From Streptomyces marokkonensis (GTDB taxonomy: Bacteria > Actinomycetota > Actinomycetes > Streptomycetales > Streptomycetaceae), in NCBI RefSeq assembly GCF_008312835.1, contig NZ_VSKS01000001.1:1-64000 (forward strand): a stretch of DNA of 64,000 nt, in the 5' to 3' direction. Numbering within the stretch: the stretch's first letter is position 1; the number at the start of each line of letters is the position of its first letter. The position numbers and the translations under genes are program-made. Below the pieces are notes generated by a model. The model was given only the letters and a program-made list of their open reading frames with translations, was not told the DNA's origin and did not search any database. This document shows, piece by piece, positions 24,954-34,134 of this stretch.

Positions 24954-25955
24954 ATGGCGGGATCGCGCAGGGAGCGGGCACGGCACTGGCAGTACGACGA
25001 CCTGCCCGGTGTCGATCTGCTGCGTGCCCGGTACATACGCAAGACGTTCGTCCGGCACACCCATGAGCACTTCGTGATCGCCGCCATCGCCGACGGGGTC
25101 GAGGTCTTCCACCACGGCGGCGGCGACCAGTACGCGGGCGCCGGAGCCCTCGCGCTGGTGAACCCCGACACCCCGCACACCGGCCGGGCGGGTGTCCCCG
25201 AGGGATGGCGGTACGGCGCGGTGTACCCCTCGCCGGAGGTGGTGGCCGCGATCGCCGCCGAGACCACCACGCTGCGCGGCGCGCCGGGGTTCGTCCGGCC
25301 TGTGCTCGACGATCCGTACGCCGTGCGCCTGGTGCACCAGGTGCTGCGGGCCACCGACGAGGGCAACGCGCTCGCCGCCGACACCCTGCTCCGGGTGGCG
25401 GTGACCCGGCTGCTGCGGCTGAACGGCGGAACACTGCCGCGACGCGAGGTGCGCACGGCGGGCGCCCGGATCGCGGCACGCGCGCGTGCCGTGCTCGAGG
25501 ACCGGATGGCCGGGCCGCCGACCCTGGAGCGGCTGGCCGCCGAGCTCGGCACCAGCCCGTTCGCACTGTTGCGCGCGTTCCGGGACACCTACGGGATGCC
25601 GCCGCACACCTGGCTCACCGACGCGCGGGTGCGGCGCGCGCGGCGGCTGCTGGACGCGGGGACGGCACCGTCGGAGGCGGCCCTCGCGGTCGGGTTCACC
25701 GACCAGCCGCATCTGAACCGGCACTTCAGCCGCATCGTCGGCGTGCCGCCGGGCGCCTACCAGCGCGAGCGCAAGAACGTACAAGACGCCCGGGGCGGCC
25801 CTCCCGTACGGTCCGGGGCGTGGCAGCAGAACGGACAGCAGCAGCACGCGCAGACGTACGGGACGACGGCGGAGGGAAGCCGGACGGCGCCGTCGTACGG
25901 GACGCCCTCGGCGTCGGCATCGCCGTCGGACTCTCCGGCTTCGCCTTCGGAGTGA
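24954..25955 (+). CDS. AraC-family regulator next to azlCD
   Basis: A 333-residue protein with an N-terminal cupin sensor (about 10-150, HTHEHFVIAAIADGVEVF) and a C-terminal AraC HTH pair (about 180-275; LERLAAELGTSPFALLRAF and DQPHLNRHFSRIVGVPPGAY). Such regulators with an AraC_binding cupin sit before LysE- or AzlC-type exporters and activate them on amino-acid excess. The last 50 or so residues are low complexity (Q, S, P, A) and overlap the azlC start by 136 bases. It lies 73 bases from divergent lhr. Confidence 0.88.
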   Translation: MAGSRRERARHWQYDDLPGVDLLRARYIRKTFVRHTHEHFVIAAIADGVEVFHHGGGDQYAGAGALALVNPDTPHTGRAGVPEGWRYGAVYPSPEVVAAIAAETTTLRGAPGFVRPVLDDPYAVRLVHQVLRATDEGNALAADTLLRVAVTRLLRLNGGTLPRREVRTAGARIAARARAVLEDRMAGPPTLERLAAELGTSPFALLRAFRDTYGMPPHTWLTDARVRRARRLLDAGTAPSEAALAVGFTDQPHLNRHFSRIVGVPPGAYQRERKNVQDARGGPPVRSGAWQQNGQQQHAQTYGTTAEGSRTAPSYGTPSASASPSDSPASPSE

Positions 25956-26572
25956 CCTCGGCGGGCAGCGGCCTCACCCTGCTCCAGACCTGTGCGCTCA
26001 GCCTGCTCGTGTTCACCGGCGCCTCCCAGTTCGCGCTGGTGGGGGCGCTCGCCGCCGGCGGTGGGCCGTTCACCGCCGCCGCGGGGGCGTTCTTCCTCGG
26101 GGTGCGCAACGCCTTCTACGGGCTGCGGCTGTCGCAGTTGCTGGCGCTTCCCCGCGCGGTGCGGCCGTTCGCCGCGCAGTGGGTCATCGACGAGACGGCC
26201 GCCGTGTCGCTCGCCCAGCCCACCCGGCGCGCGGCACGCATCGGGTTCGTGGTGACCGGGCTCAGCCTGTACGTCCTGTGGAACCTCACGACGCTGCTCG
26301 GCGCACTGGGCGCGGAGGCGATCGGGGACACCGACGCGTGGGGGCTGGACGCGGCCGGTCCCGCGGTCTTCCTGGCGCTGCTCGCGCCGATGCTGCGGAC
26401 CGGCACCGAGCGCACCGTCGCCGGGCTCGCCGTCCTCCTGGGGCTCGGTCTGCTGCCCGTGCTGCCGGCCGGTGTGCCGGTGCTGGTGGCCGCGCTCGCG
26501 GCACCCGCCGTCCTGTGGGCGCGGGGCCGCGCTCGCGCGTCGCGCGGTGACGCGCCGGGGGAGGACCGTTGA
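25820..26572 (+). CDS. azlC: AzlC-family branched-chain amino acid exporter subunit
   Basis: A 250-residue membrane protein with about seven helices. The AzlC signature is present: FTGASQFALVGALAAGG and FLGVRNAFYGLRLSQLL. With AzlD it exports branched-chain amino acids or analogues. The GTG at 25820 (VAAERT) is the best start because the first helix begins near residue 30; no later start codon precedes it. It lies within the 3' part of the araC-type gene in another frame and ends in a TTGA overlap with azlD. Confidence 0.85.
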   Translation: MAAERTAAARADVRDDGGGKPDGAVVRDALGVGIAVGLSGFAFGVTSAGSGLTLLQTCALSLLVFTGASQFALVGALAAGGGPFTAAAGAFFLGVRNAFYGLRLSQLLALPRAVRPFAAQWVIDETAAVSLAQPTRRAARIGFVVTGLSLYVLWNLTTLLGALGAEAIGDTDAWGLDAAGPAVFLALLAPMLRTGTERTVAGLAVLLGLGLLPVLPAGVPVLVAALAAPAVLWARGRARASRGDAPGEDR

Positions 26573-26877
26573 ACGTCTGGATCGCGATCGGGGTGACCGT
26601 CCTCGGCTGCTACGCCGTGAAACTCGCGGGACTGCTGGTGCCCGCCGGAGTCCTCGAACGGCCCCTCGTCCGGAGTCTGGCCGCGCTCCTGCCGGTCGCC
26701 CTGCTCGCCGCGCTGACGGCCCAGCAGACCTTCTCCGACGGCCAGACCCTGGTCCTGGACGCCCGAGCGGCCGGACTGGCGGCCGCCGCCGTGGCGCTGA
26801 TCCTGCGCGCGCCGTTCCTGCTCGTCGTCGCCGCGGCCGTCGTCGTGACGGCGGGGGTGCGGGCACTGGGCGGGTGA
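26569..26877 (+). CDS. azlD: AzlD-family transport protein
   Basis: A 102-residue integral membrane protein with three to four hydrophobic segments, typical AzlD size. TTG start overlapping the azlC stop (TTGA) with GGGGGAGGA directly upstream. Obligate partner of AzlC. Confidence 0.85.
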   Translation: MNVWIAIGVTVLGCYAVKLAGLLVPAGVLERPLVRSLAALLPVALLAALTAQQTFSDGQTLVLDARAAGLAAAAVALILRAPFLLVVAAAVVVTAGVRALGG

Positions 26878-26929
26878 GACGGACCGCTCGCGCGGGCGCT
26901 GTCGAGCACCGGTGGAGACACACCCCCCG

Positions 26930-27874
26930 TCAGCCGACGGCGCGGCCGTACGCCACCAGGGCGCTCAGGGACTCGATCGTCACCATCGGGCGGGCCTCCA
27001 GGGCGGGGCCCGGGGCCCACCGGCGCCGGCGGACGGGCCAGCCGCCGTCCTCCCTCTGCTCGGCCGCGAGGTGGTCCAGGGAGCGTGCCATCTCCCCGTC
27101 GGTGAACCACGCGCGGGCCAGGGAACGGGGTGTCCGCGCGTAGTCGTGCGGGAAGTGGTGCTCGCCCGGCGCGTAGCCGGGGGCGACCGGGTACGCGCCG
27201 AGGTCGTCCGGGTCGAGGGCCGCGAGCCGCTGCTCGCGCACCAGGCGGCCCAGCCGCCCGGCGGCGGCCTCCGCGCGGGCGCGGTCCGGCGCGTGGTCCA
27301 GGAAGGCCACGGCGGCCTGGATCTCGTAGGGGTGGGACCGCTCCAGCGTCTCCGCGGCCTGCCAGCAGAAGTCCGTGGCGCGGAACAGCCAGGCGTGCCA
27401 CACCTCGTTGCGGTGCAGCAGCCCCACCACCGGCCCGGTGGCCAGCAGCTCGCCGGGCGGGTCGTCCACGACCGGCACGAAGGGGGCCGCCGGGTAGCCG
27501 CGCTGACTCGGATGGACGGCCGGAAGCGCGCCGTCCGGCGTGGAGACGGACGTCAGGTAGCGGCACACGTCCTCCGCGCGCCGGCCGCCGCAGCGTCCCA
27601 CGGCGTCCAGCACGCGCAGCGCGCGGGCGGTGTGCAGCGGCTGGCTGACCGGGCCGCGCAGATCGGGCTCCAGCGCGTGGCCGTATCCGCCGTCCTCGTT
27701 GCGGTAGGCGTCCAGCGCCGTCTCCACCGGAGCGGCGCCGCCGTCCCGGAAGCGGTGGGCGAAGAGATGCTGCTCGAGCACCCGCGCGGTGAGCCGGACG
27801 AACCGCTCCGCCCGCGCGAGCGCGCCGTGCGGCGGTGACGTCGGGGGCGGTGGGGCGGCTTCGGTGTCGGCCAT
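26930..27874 (-). CDS. Prenyltransferase/squalene-oxidase-repeat-like toroid protein, function unknown
   Basis: A 314-residue soluble protein. Segments such as ALDAYRNEDGGYGHALEPDL, PDGALPAVHPSQ, and QREDGGWPVRRRRW carry the D-G-G-Y/W turns of alpha/alpha-toroid QW-like repeats shared by terpene cyclases and prenyltransferases. The DxDD acid motif of cyclases is not seen, so catalysis is doubtful. The ATG at 27874 (MADTEAAP) is used; longer frames run into DUF3046 in antisense. It is divergent from the DUF3046 gene and convergent with azlD. Confidence 0.7.
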   Translation of the reverse strand: MADTEAAPPPPTSPPHGALARAERFVRLTARVLEQHLFAHRFRDGGAAPVETALDAYRNEDGGYGHALEPDLRGPVSQPLHTARALRVLDAVGRCGGRRAEDVCRYLTSVSTPDGALPAVHPSQRGYPAAPFVPVVDDPPGELLATGPVVGLLHRNEVWHAWLFRATDFCWQAAETLERSHPYEIQAAVAFLDHAPDRARAEAAAGRLGRLVREQRLAALDPDDLGAYPVAPGYAPGEHHFPHDYARTPRSLARAWFTDGEMARSLDHLAAEQREDGGWPVRRRRWAPGPALEARPMVTIESLSALVAYGRAVG

Positions 27875-27952
27875 GGGACCGACCGTAGGCGCAAAGCGGC
27901 GCCGGCGGGCGCCGTGGCCCGGTGCCACCCCCACGGGCGGGATACTGAGCGC

Positions 27953-28147
27953 ATGCGGTTGACGGTTTTCTGGGAGCGGATGGCGGAGCACTTCGGCGTG
28001 GACTACGCCGACACCTTCGCGCGCGACCATGTCATGTCCGAGCTCGGCGGGCGCACCGTGCACGAGGCGCTGGCGGCCGGCTGGGACGCCAAGGACGTCT
28101 GGCAGGTGGTCTGCGCGGTGATGGACGTTCCCCGGGAAAAGCGCTGA
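27953..28147 (+). CDS. DUF3046 protein
   Basis: A 64-residue protein, MRLTVFWERMAEHFG at the start and GWDAKDVWQVVCAVMDVP at the end, characteristic of DUF3046. This family is found just upstream of recA in actinobacteria, as here. Function unknown. Confidence 0.85.
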   Translation: MRLTVFWERMAEHFGVDYADTFARDHVMSELGGRTVHEALAAGWDAKDVWQVVCAVMDVPREKR

Positions 28148-28206
28148 TCGTCACAGAGTTCACCCCCTGGCGGACGGCCGCCGCCGGCGTGGGTGAGACT
28201 TAGGCC

Positions 28207-29469
28207 GTGGCACCCACTGACGAGACCGGGCCGGCGGCCCGGCAACCCACCATGCCCGGCACGCCGCCGCCCGCGGGGCCTGAGGTGGGTCCCGCGGCCG
28301 GGGCGGGCGCCCGGATGCCGCGCTGGCTGCCGCGTGCCATGGTGCTCGCGCTCGCCCTGTTCGGTGTGTTCCAGCTGGGCAGCTGGGCCTTCCACCAGCT
28401 CACCGGCCTGCTGATCAACGTTCTCATCGCGTTCTTCCTGGCGCTCGCCGTCGAGCCCGCGGTGAGCTGGATGGCCGCGCGCGGGGTGCGCCGGGGTCTG
28501 GGCACCTTCCTCGTCTTCCTGGGCATCCTGGTCGTGGGCGCGGGCTTCGTCACCCTGCTCGGATCCATGCTCGCGGGGCAGATCGTCAAGATCGTCGAGG
28601 ACTTCCCGGACTACCTCGACTCCGTGATCAACTGGGTCAACGCCCACTTCGACACCGAACTGCGGCGGGTGGACGTCCAGGAGGGCCTGCTGCGCTCCGA
28701 CTGGCTGCGCACCTACGTCCAGAACAGCGCCACCGGGGTGCTGGACGTGTCCGCACAGGTCCTCGGCGGTCTCTTCCAGCTGCTGACCGTCGGCCTGTTC
28801 TCGTTCTACTTCGCCGCCGACGGCCCGCGGCTGCGGCGCACCGTCTGCTCCCTGCTGCCGCCCGCGCGGCAGGCCGAGGTGCTGCGCGCGTGGGAGATAG
28901 CCGTGAACAAGACGGGCGGCTACCTGTACTCGCGCGGACTGATGGCACTCGTCTCCGGCCTGGCGCACTACGTCCTGCTGGAATTCCTCGAAGTGCCCTA
29001 CGCGCCCGTGCTGGCCGTGTGGGTGGGCCTGGTGTCGCAGTTCATCCCCACCATCGGCACCTATCTCGCGGGCGCGCTGCCCATGCTGATCGCCTTCACG
29101 GTCGACCCCTGGTACGCGCTGTGGGTGCTGATCTTCGTGGTGATCTACCAGCAGTTCGAGAACTACGTGCTGCAGCCCAAGCTGACCTCCAGGACCGTGG
29201 ACATCCACCCGGCGGTCGCCTTCGGATCGGTCGTCGCGGGCACCGCCCTGCTGGGCGCGGTGGGCGCGCTGATCGCGATCCCCGCCATCGCCACTCTCCA
29301 GGCGTTCCTCGGGGCCTATGTGAAGCGGTACGACGTCACGGACGACCCCCGTGTGCACGGCCACCGTGGCCCCGGCGGCGGGCCGCGGGCGCTCACGCGC
29401 GTCCGCCGTGCGTGGGCCCGCCGGCCGGGTGGGGCGCGCCCCGGCACCGGAGAGACCGGGGCTTCCTGA
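28207..29469 (+). CDS. AI-2E family transporter (PerM/TqsA type)
   Basis: A 420-residue membrane protein with seven to eight helices. The family core FIPTIGTYLAGALPMLIA and YVLQPKLTSRTVDIHPA is intact; the central region (about 150-200) is the soluble domain. The family includes AI-2 exporters and sodium/proton antiporters, so the substrate is unknown. GTG start at 28207; a possible ATG start lies near residue 37. The last 45 residues are an Arg/Gly-rich cytoplasmic tail. Confidence 0.85.
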   Translation: MAPTDETGPAARQPTMPGTPPPAGPEVGPAAGAGARMPRWLPRAMVLALALFGVFQLGSWAFHQLTGLLINVLIAFFLALAVEPAVSWMAARGVRRGLGTFLVFLGILVVGAGFVTLLGSMLAGQIVKIVEDFPDYLDSVINWVNAHFDTELRRVDVQEGLLRSDWLRTYVQNSATGVLDVSAQVLGGLFQLLTVGLFSFYFAADGPRLRRTVCSLLPPARQAEVLRAWEIAVNKTGGYLYSRGLMALVSGLAHYVLLEFLEVPYAPVLAVWVGLVSQFIPTIGTYLAGALPMLIAFTVDPWYALWVLIFVVIYQQFENYVLQPKLTSRTVDIHPAVAFGSVVAGTALLGAVGALIAIPAIATLQAFLGAYVKRYDVTDDPRVHGHRGPGGGPRALTRVRRAWARRPGGARPGTGETGAS

Positions 29470-29505
29470 GGACGGCCGCCGCTCGCGGGTGCCGCGTGGC
29501 GCGGC

Positions 29506-29535
29506 TTGACACAAAAATCGAACATCTATTCTTAT
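29506..29535 (+). promoter_or_regulatory. recA promoter with LexA (SOS) box
   Basis: A -35 hexamer TTGACA (29506-29511) is followed by GAACATCTATTC at 29520-29531, matching the actinobacterial GAAC-N4-GTTC SOS box at seven of eight informative positions. The box overlaps the likely -10 (TATTCT, 29527-29532). LexA would block polymerase binding. Confidence 0.75.
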
Positions 29536-29696
29536 GGGAGCGCCGGTGAGGCTCAGCGACGGGTGTTCTGTCCCGGTAGGGGTAGGAAAGCACCCGTGTT
29601 ATCCACAGGCCGGACGTGCGTCGGGGCGCGTTGTCAGTGGCAGGCGTTAGCGTCTTTGACGTGAAGCGATCGACTCAAGCAAACCGGGTGGAACCC

Positions 29697-30815
29697 ATGG
29701 CAGGAACCGACCGCGAGAAGGCGCTCGACGCCGCGCTCGCACAGATTGAACGACAATTCGGCAAGGGCGCGGTCATGCGCATGGGCGAGCGGTCGAAGGA
29801 GCCCATCGAGGTCATCCCGACCGGGTCGACCGCGCTCGACGTGGCCCTCGGCGTCGGCGGTCTGCCGCGCGGCCGTGTGGTGGAGATCTACGGACCGGAA
29901 TCCTCCGGCAAGACGACCCTGACCCTCCACGCGGTGGCCAACGCGCAGAAGGCAGGCGGCCAGGTCGCCTTCGTGGACGCGGAGCACGCCCTCGACCCCG
30001 AGTACGCGAAGAAGCTCGGCGTCGACATCGACAACCTGATCCTGTCCCAGCCGGACAACGGCGAGCAGGCTCTGGAGATCGTGGACATGCTGGTCCGCTC
30101 CGGAGCCCTCGACCTCATCGTCATCGACTCCGTCGCCGCGCTCGTCCCGCGCGCGGAGATCGAGGGCGAGATGGGCGACAGCCACGTGGGTCTGCAGGCC
30201 CGCCTGATGAGCCAGGCCCTGCGGAAGATCACCAGCGCGCTCAACCAGTCCAAGACCACCGCGATCTTCATCAACCAGCTCCGCGAGAAGATCGGCGTGA
30301 TGTTCGGCTCCCCGGAGACCACGACCGGTGGCCGCGCGCTGAAGTTCTACGCCTCGGTGCGCATCGACATCCGCCGCATCGAGACCCTCAAGGACGGCAC
30401 CGAGGCGGTCGGCAACCGCACCCGCTGCAAGGTCGTCAAGAACAAGGTGGCGCCGCCCTTCAAGCAGGCCGAGTTCGACATCCTCTACGGCCAGGGCATC
30501 AGCCGCGAGGGCGGCCTGATCGACATGGGCGTGGAGCACGGCTTCGTTCGCAAGGCCGGCGCCTGGTACACGTACGAGGGCGACCAGCTCGGTCAGGGCA
30601 AGGAGAACGCCCGCAACTTCCTGAAGGACAACCCCGACCTCGCCAACGAGATCGAGAGGAAGATCAAGGAGAAGCTGGGCGTCGGCGTACGGCCCGAGGA
30701 GCCCGCCGCCGAGCAGGGCGCGGACGCCACGGGCACCGCTCCGGCCGAGCCGGCCGCGGTTCCGGCCCCGGCGGCCAAGGCCACCAAGTCCAAGGCCGCG
30801 GCGGCCAAGAGCTGA
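29697..30815 (+). CDS. recA: RecA recombinase
   Basis: A 372-residue strand-exchange ATPase. Walker [10 protein letters not shown], Walker [19 protein letters not shown], loop L2 [22 protein letters not shown], and the C-terminal acidic domain followed by a low-complexity Ala/Pro/Lys tail of about 40 residues, typical of streptomycetes. It forms the presynaptic filament and induces LexA self-cleavage. The ATG at 29697 starts [11 protein letters not shown] as in homologues. recX starts 3 bases after the stop. Confidence 0.97.
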   Translation: MAGTDREKALDAALAQIERQFGKGAVMRMGERSKEPIEVIPTGSTALDVALGVGGLPRGRVVEIYGPESSGKTTLTLHAVANAQKAGGQVAFVDAEHALDPEYAKKLGVDIDNLILSQPDNGEQALEIVDMLVRSGALDLIVIDSVAALVPRAEIEGEMGDSHVGLQARLMSQALRKITSALNQSKTTAIFINQLREKIGVMFGSPETTTGGRALKFYASVRIDIRRIETLKDGTEAVGNRTRCKVVKNKVAPPFKQAEFDILYGQGISREGGLIDMGVEHGFVRKAGAWYTYEGDQLGQGKENARNFLKDNPDLANEIERKIKEKLGVGVRPEEPAAEQGADATGTAPAEPAAVPAPAAKATKSKAAAAKS

Positions 30816-30818
30816 CCC

Positions 30819-31628
30819 GTGACCCGACGAACCGACTGGGCCGAGTACGAGTTCGGCGCTTCCGGCGCCCCACGGGGGAGGGGCACCGCGGGCGGCGAGG
30901 GCCCGGCAGCGGGCGGTGACGCGGAGTACGACGACGGCACAGACACGGGCGGCCTCCGGGACGCGGGCTCCGGCGGCGGCCGGCGCGGCGGTGGCGCACG
31001 GACGGGCGGCTCGCGTGACGGCGGGCCGCGCGGTGGACGCGGGCGCGGACGCCGGACCTTCGGCGACGCGGCCGCGGCGGACGGGGGCGCCTCTTCCTCG
31101 TCGAGGGCGGAGCGGGAGGAACCTCCGGGGGACCCGGTCGAGCGGGCGCGGACCATCTGTCTGCGTCTGCTCACCGGGACCCCGCGCACCCGGCAGCAGC
31201 TCGCCGACGCCCTGCGCAAGCGGGAGATCCCGGACGAGGCCGCCGAGGAGGTGCTGTCCCGGTTCGAGGAGGCCGGGCTCATCAACGACAGCGCCTTCGC
31301 GGACGCCTGGGTGGAGTCCCGGCACCACGGCCGGGGGCTGGCCCGGCGCGCGCTCGCGCAGGAGCTGCGCACCAAGGGCGTCGACCCCGCGCTCATCGAC
31401 GCGGCCGTCTCCCGGCTCGACTCCGAGCAGGAGGAGGAGACCGCCCGCGAACTGGTCGCCCGCAAACTGCGCGCCACCCGCGGACTCGACCGCGACAAAC
31501 GCATCCGCCGCCTCGCGGGCATGCTCGCCCGCAAGGGATATCCCGAAGGGCTGGCCCTGCGCGTCGTCCGGCAGGCGCTGGAGGAGGAGGGCGAGGACAC
31601 GGACTTCCTCGGCGACGAGCCCTTCTGA
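30819..31628 (+). CDS. recX: RecX regulatory protein
   Basis: Of its 269 residues, about 115-265 form the RecX three-helix repeat domain (ICLRLLTGTPRTRQQLADAL..., AWVESRHHGRGLARRALAQEL..., KLRATRGLDRDKRIRRLAGML). RecX caps and limits RecA filaments. The first 110 residues are Gly/Arg/Asp/Ala-rich and disordered; most RecX proteins are 150-200 residues. GTG start three bases after the recA stop gives a tightly linked operon. Confidence 0.93.
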   Translation: MTRRTDWAEYEFGASGAPRGRGTAGGEGPAAGGDAEYDDGTDTGGLRDAGSGGGRRGGGARTGGSRDGGPRGGRGRGRRTFGDAAAADGGASSSSRAEREEPPGDPVERARTICLRLLTGTPRTRQQLADALRKREIPDEAAEEVLSRFEEAGLINDSAFADAWVESRHHGRGLARRALAQELRTKGVDPALIDAAVSRLDSEQEEETARELVARKLRATRGLDRDKRIRRLAGMLARKGYPEGLALRVVRQALEEEGEDTDFLGDEPF

Positions 31629-31652
31629 TGCGGCGGGGCCCGCACCGGTCGC

Positions 31653-32330
31653 CTAGCGGTGCTCCTCGGCGGGGACGGCGTACACCAGCAGGTTCCGCTG
31701 GTAGCCGCCGCGTTCGCGGTCGTACGGGGGCGCGCAGGTCACCAGGGTCAGGACCGGCCGTCCGTGGCGCCGGAACACCTCGTCGGGGAGCCCGTCCTTG
31801 TCGACCACCTCGCGGGCCGTCACCACGTACCGGACCGGAGGCGCGTCCTCGCGGGCGACGGTGATGTCGTCGCCCTTCCGGACTCCGTACAGCTTGGCGA
31901 AAGCGCCCAGGTCGCCGGTGCGGTCGTCCACATGGCCGATCAGGACGGCGGAGCCGGCGGGGGCGCCCGGTGCGGGCCCGAAGCGGTACCAGCCGGCCTG
32001 CCCCGCGTCGCTGGGGATCTCCACCGTGCCGTCGTCCTCGACGCCGACGTCCTGGACCCGGGCGTCCAGGGAGACCCGGGGGACGCGCAGCGCCGTCGGT
32101 TCGGACGCGGGGCCGGACGTCCTGCCTTCGCCCGGTGCGTCGTCGTGAACCCCGGACGGGGTCCCGGCCACGGGGTCCTGAGCGAGCGGACGGGCGCCGA
32201 AGTCCGACGGCACCGAGGCTCCGGACGGCCACAGGGACCAGACCAGCAGCGCCGCAAGGACGACGGCGACGACCGCGGCGGCCCCGACGGCCGCCGCGGA
32301 AAACCGTCCGCTCCTCGCGGAGGATCGCAT
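31653..32330 (-). CDS. Class F sortase
   Basis: A 225-residue membrane-anchored transpeptidase. One N-terminal helix (about 14-32), a Pro/Gly linker, and the catalytic domain with SAVLIGHVDD (His) and VLTLVTCAPPYDRERGGYQRN (Cys in TLVTC and Arg). This matches class F sortases of actinobacteria. Starts 5 bases after the DUF4397 gene; both form one minus-strand unit. Confidence 0.9.
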   Translation of the reverse strand: MRSSARSGRFSAAAVGAAAVVAVVLAALLVWSLWPSGASVPSDFGARPLAQDPVAGTPSGVHDDAPGEGRTSGPASEPTALRVPRVSLDARVQDVGVEDDGTVEIPSDAGQAGWYRFGPAPGAPAGSAVLIGHVDDRTGDLGAFAKLYGVRKGDDITVAREDAPPVRYVVTAREVVDKDGLPDEVFRRHGRPVLTLVTCAPPYDRERGGYQRNLLVYAVPAEEHR

Positions 32331-32335
32331 GGCCG

Positions 32336-33178
32336 TCAGTCGTTCCGGGCGCGCAGGCGACGGGCGGCCAGCAGGCCGGCGACCGCGACGGCGCCCGCGG
32401 TGCCCCAGGCCAGCCAGACGGTGGCGGACCCGTTGTCGGCGGCCATGGCGTCGCTCTCACCGGCGTCCACACCGTTCGGCGCGGAGTCCATGCCGCTGAT
32501 CGTCTGTGTCTTCAGCGCGAGATTCTCGTCCTCGGCGCTGCCCCAGGCATAGACGACCGTGCTGGTGCCCTCGGCGAGGTCGAGGTCGGCGGGGCCGATG
32601 GCCACGGTGCCGGTCCCGGCCAGGACGACATCGGCGTTCACCGTGCCGGCGGGTACCTCGAGCGACTTCTCGTTCGGGTTGGTCAGGTCCCGGACGACCG
32701 GCTCGCCGCCCGCACGGACGTCCACGGCGGGTGCCGCGGCCACGTGGCGGACGGTCAGCCGCGACTGACCGGCCGGAACCTCGGAGGTGTCGTTGACGAA
32801 CGCGGTGAGCGTGGGGTTGCCCTGCGCGTCGAGGTGGGCCGCGAGTGTGGCGTTCGCCCCGGCCGGGACATCGACGCTCTTCTGGATGGCGGGATCACCG
32901 TCGGGGCCCTCACCGTCAGGGAAGATCTCGATGTCGTAGGTGCCCGCGTCCAGGGGCTGGGGCTCGGTCAGGGTGCCGGGCTCGAAGTCGGGAAGCAGTT
33001 CGTTCCCGTTGGCGTACACGTCGACGGTGAGGCCCGGAACGCCGTGAAAGACGGACACGGACGCCTTGCCGTTCTCCTGCGCCGTACCCTCCGCGGAGGC
33101 GGGAACGGCCACGGCGAGGGACAGTACGCAGGCACCGACGGTGGCGGAGGCTATCTTCCTGCTGCGCGGGTTCGTCAT
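32336..33178 (-). CDS. Secreted DUF4397-domain protein with C-terminal anchor
   Basis: A 280-residue exported protein. Signal peptide about 1-30 (RKIASATVGACVLSLAVAVPASA); two DUF4397 halves (FHGVPGLTVDVYANG and VRHVAAAPAVDVRAGG); C-terminal hydrophobic helix (WLAWGTAGAVAVAGLLAA) and RRLRARND tail. The tail looks like a cell-wall sorting signal, but no LPxTG or LAxTG motif is visible before the helix. The ATG at 33178 has GGGAG ahead. It heads the operon with the class F sortase. Confidence 0.85.
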   Translation of the reverse strand: MTNPRSRKIASATVGACVLSLAVAVPASAEGTAQENGKASVSVFHGVPGLTVDVYANGNELLPDFEPGTLTEPQPLDAGTYDIEIFPDGEGPDGDPAIQKSVDVPAGANATLAAHLDAQGNPTLTAFVNDTSEVPAGQSRLTVRHVAAAPAVDVRAGGEPVVRDLTNPNEKSLEVPAGTVNADVVLAGTGTVAIGPADLDLAEGTSTVVYAWGSAEDENLALKTQTISGMDSAPNGVDAGESDAMAADNGSATVWLAWGTAGAVAVAGLLAARRLRARND

Positions 33179-33479
33179 CGGAACTCCCTTCGTGGGGGCC
33201 CGGTCGTACGTGGGGCCCGGCTTCCGGATGAGTGGCTCTCGGATGCACCGCGCGACGAGGTCTCCTCTCGGATGCTCAGCGGCCCCGAACCGGTTGGTCA
33301 CCGGTGTCCGGCGGCTGTTCGTGTGTCGCGCGCTGCCGCGGTCGGCGTCACGGACCGCGTGACGCCTGATCCATTGTGAGAAGCAATGTGGCATTCCGCC
33401 ACTTGTGTCACATGTGCACCAGTCAGGCCGTTATGACGACCCGGTGTCGTCGGTGTGGGTCGAGGAACACACGATCTCG

Positions 33480-33513
33480 GTTACGCGAAAAAACTTTCAC
33501 GTAACTGTTGACG
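33480..33513 (+). promoter_or_regulatory. Palindromic operator and -35 element, copy 1
   Basis: GTTACGCGAAA and TTTCACGTAAC (one mismatch) form a 26-bp palindrome around AAAC at 33480-33505; TTGACG (33508-33513) follows directly and looks like a -35. It precedes the first UspA-like gene by about 65 bases. The rest of the 399-base gap after the DUF4397 start (33179-33577) shows nothing else that I recognise. Confidence 0.6.
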
Positions 33514-33577
33514 TGCTTTCTTGAGGGAGGAGACCCTGGAAGTGCCTCTCCCTCCTCGCCCGGAAGGTGCGACGATC

Positions 33578-34102
33578 ATGAGCTCCCTCCGCCCGCCCTG
33601 CTCGCCCGCCGCGAACGCCGTCCCGGCGCCCGGTCGTTCACGCCCTCGGCGCCCGGTGGCCGCGGTGCTGGCCGACCGTCTCGACGATGTCCCTGTGGTG
33701 GAGGCGGCCGCCCGGCTCGCCGCCGCGCGCGGCGCACCGCTGCTGCTGATCGCGGTACTGCCGCCGCTGCCGCCGCGAGCCGTGGCGGCGCCGCCGGACG
33801 GCGTGACGGTCCGCGCGGTGCTGGGGCGCGCTCTTCCGCACCTGGCCCGCGTGGGGATCGGGTACGAGCCGGCCGTCTACCACCGTCCCGCCGGGCGGGG
33901 TGGCCGGCTGTGCGCGGCGAGGAGCCTGCTGGACGTGGCCATCGCCCACGGCTGCTCACGCATGGTGGTCTCCCGCAGCGGACCGGCGGGGCTCGACGCG
34001 AACACGGTGATGGAGGCGGCCGCGATCCGGGGCGGCCCGTTCGTCCACGCGGCTCCGCCCGTGCCCTGGGCGCCGCTGACCGCCACGCGCTCATCCGTCT
34101 GA
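33578..34102 (+). CDS. UspA-like protein, paralogue 1
   Basis: A 174-residue cytoplasmic protein with a Rossmann-like alternation (PVAAVLADRLDDVPVVEAAA, APLLLIAVLP), like the universal stress fold. The canonical ATP motif G-x2-G-x9-G-(S/T) is replaced by SRSGPAGLDANTVMEAA. It ends in IRGGPFVHAAPP, also found in paralogue 2. ATG at 33578 chosen; an in-frame ATG at 33521 would place the start inside the promoter area. An operator-like palindrome lies upstream and the regulator gene converges from 34467. The USP assignment is a fold inference from pattern only. Confidence 0.6.
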   Translation: MSSLRPPCSPAANAVPAPGRSRPRRPVAAVLADRLDDVPVVEAAARLAAARGAPLLLIAVLPPLPPRAVAAPPDGVTVRAVLGRALPHLARVGIGYEPAVYHRPAGRGGRLCAARSLLDVAIAHGCSRMVVSRSGPAGLDANTVMEAAAIRGGPFVHAAPPVPWAPLTATRSSV

Positions 34103-34134
34103 CGCGGACGCCGGGCGGCTTGCGAGGCTTAGCG

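Noticed and set aside
26930-27874. Terpene cyclase
   Set aside because: The toroid-type repeats are visible but no DxDD or DDxxD acid motif, and no terpenoid genes nearby.
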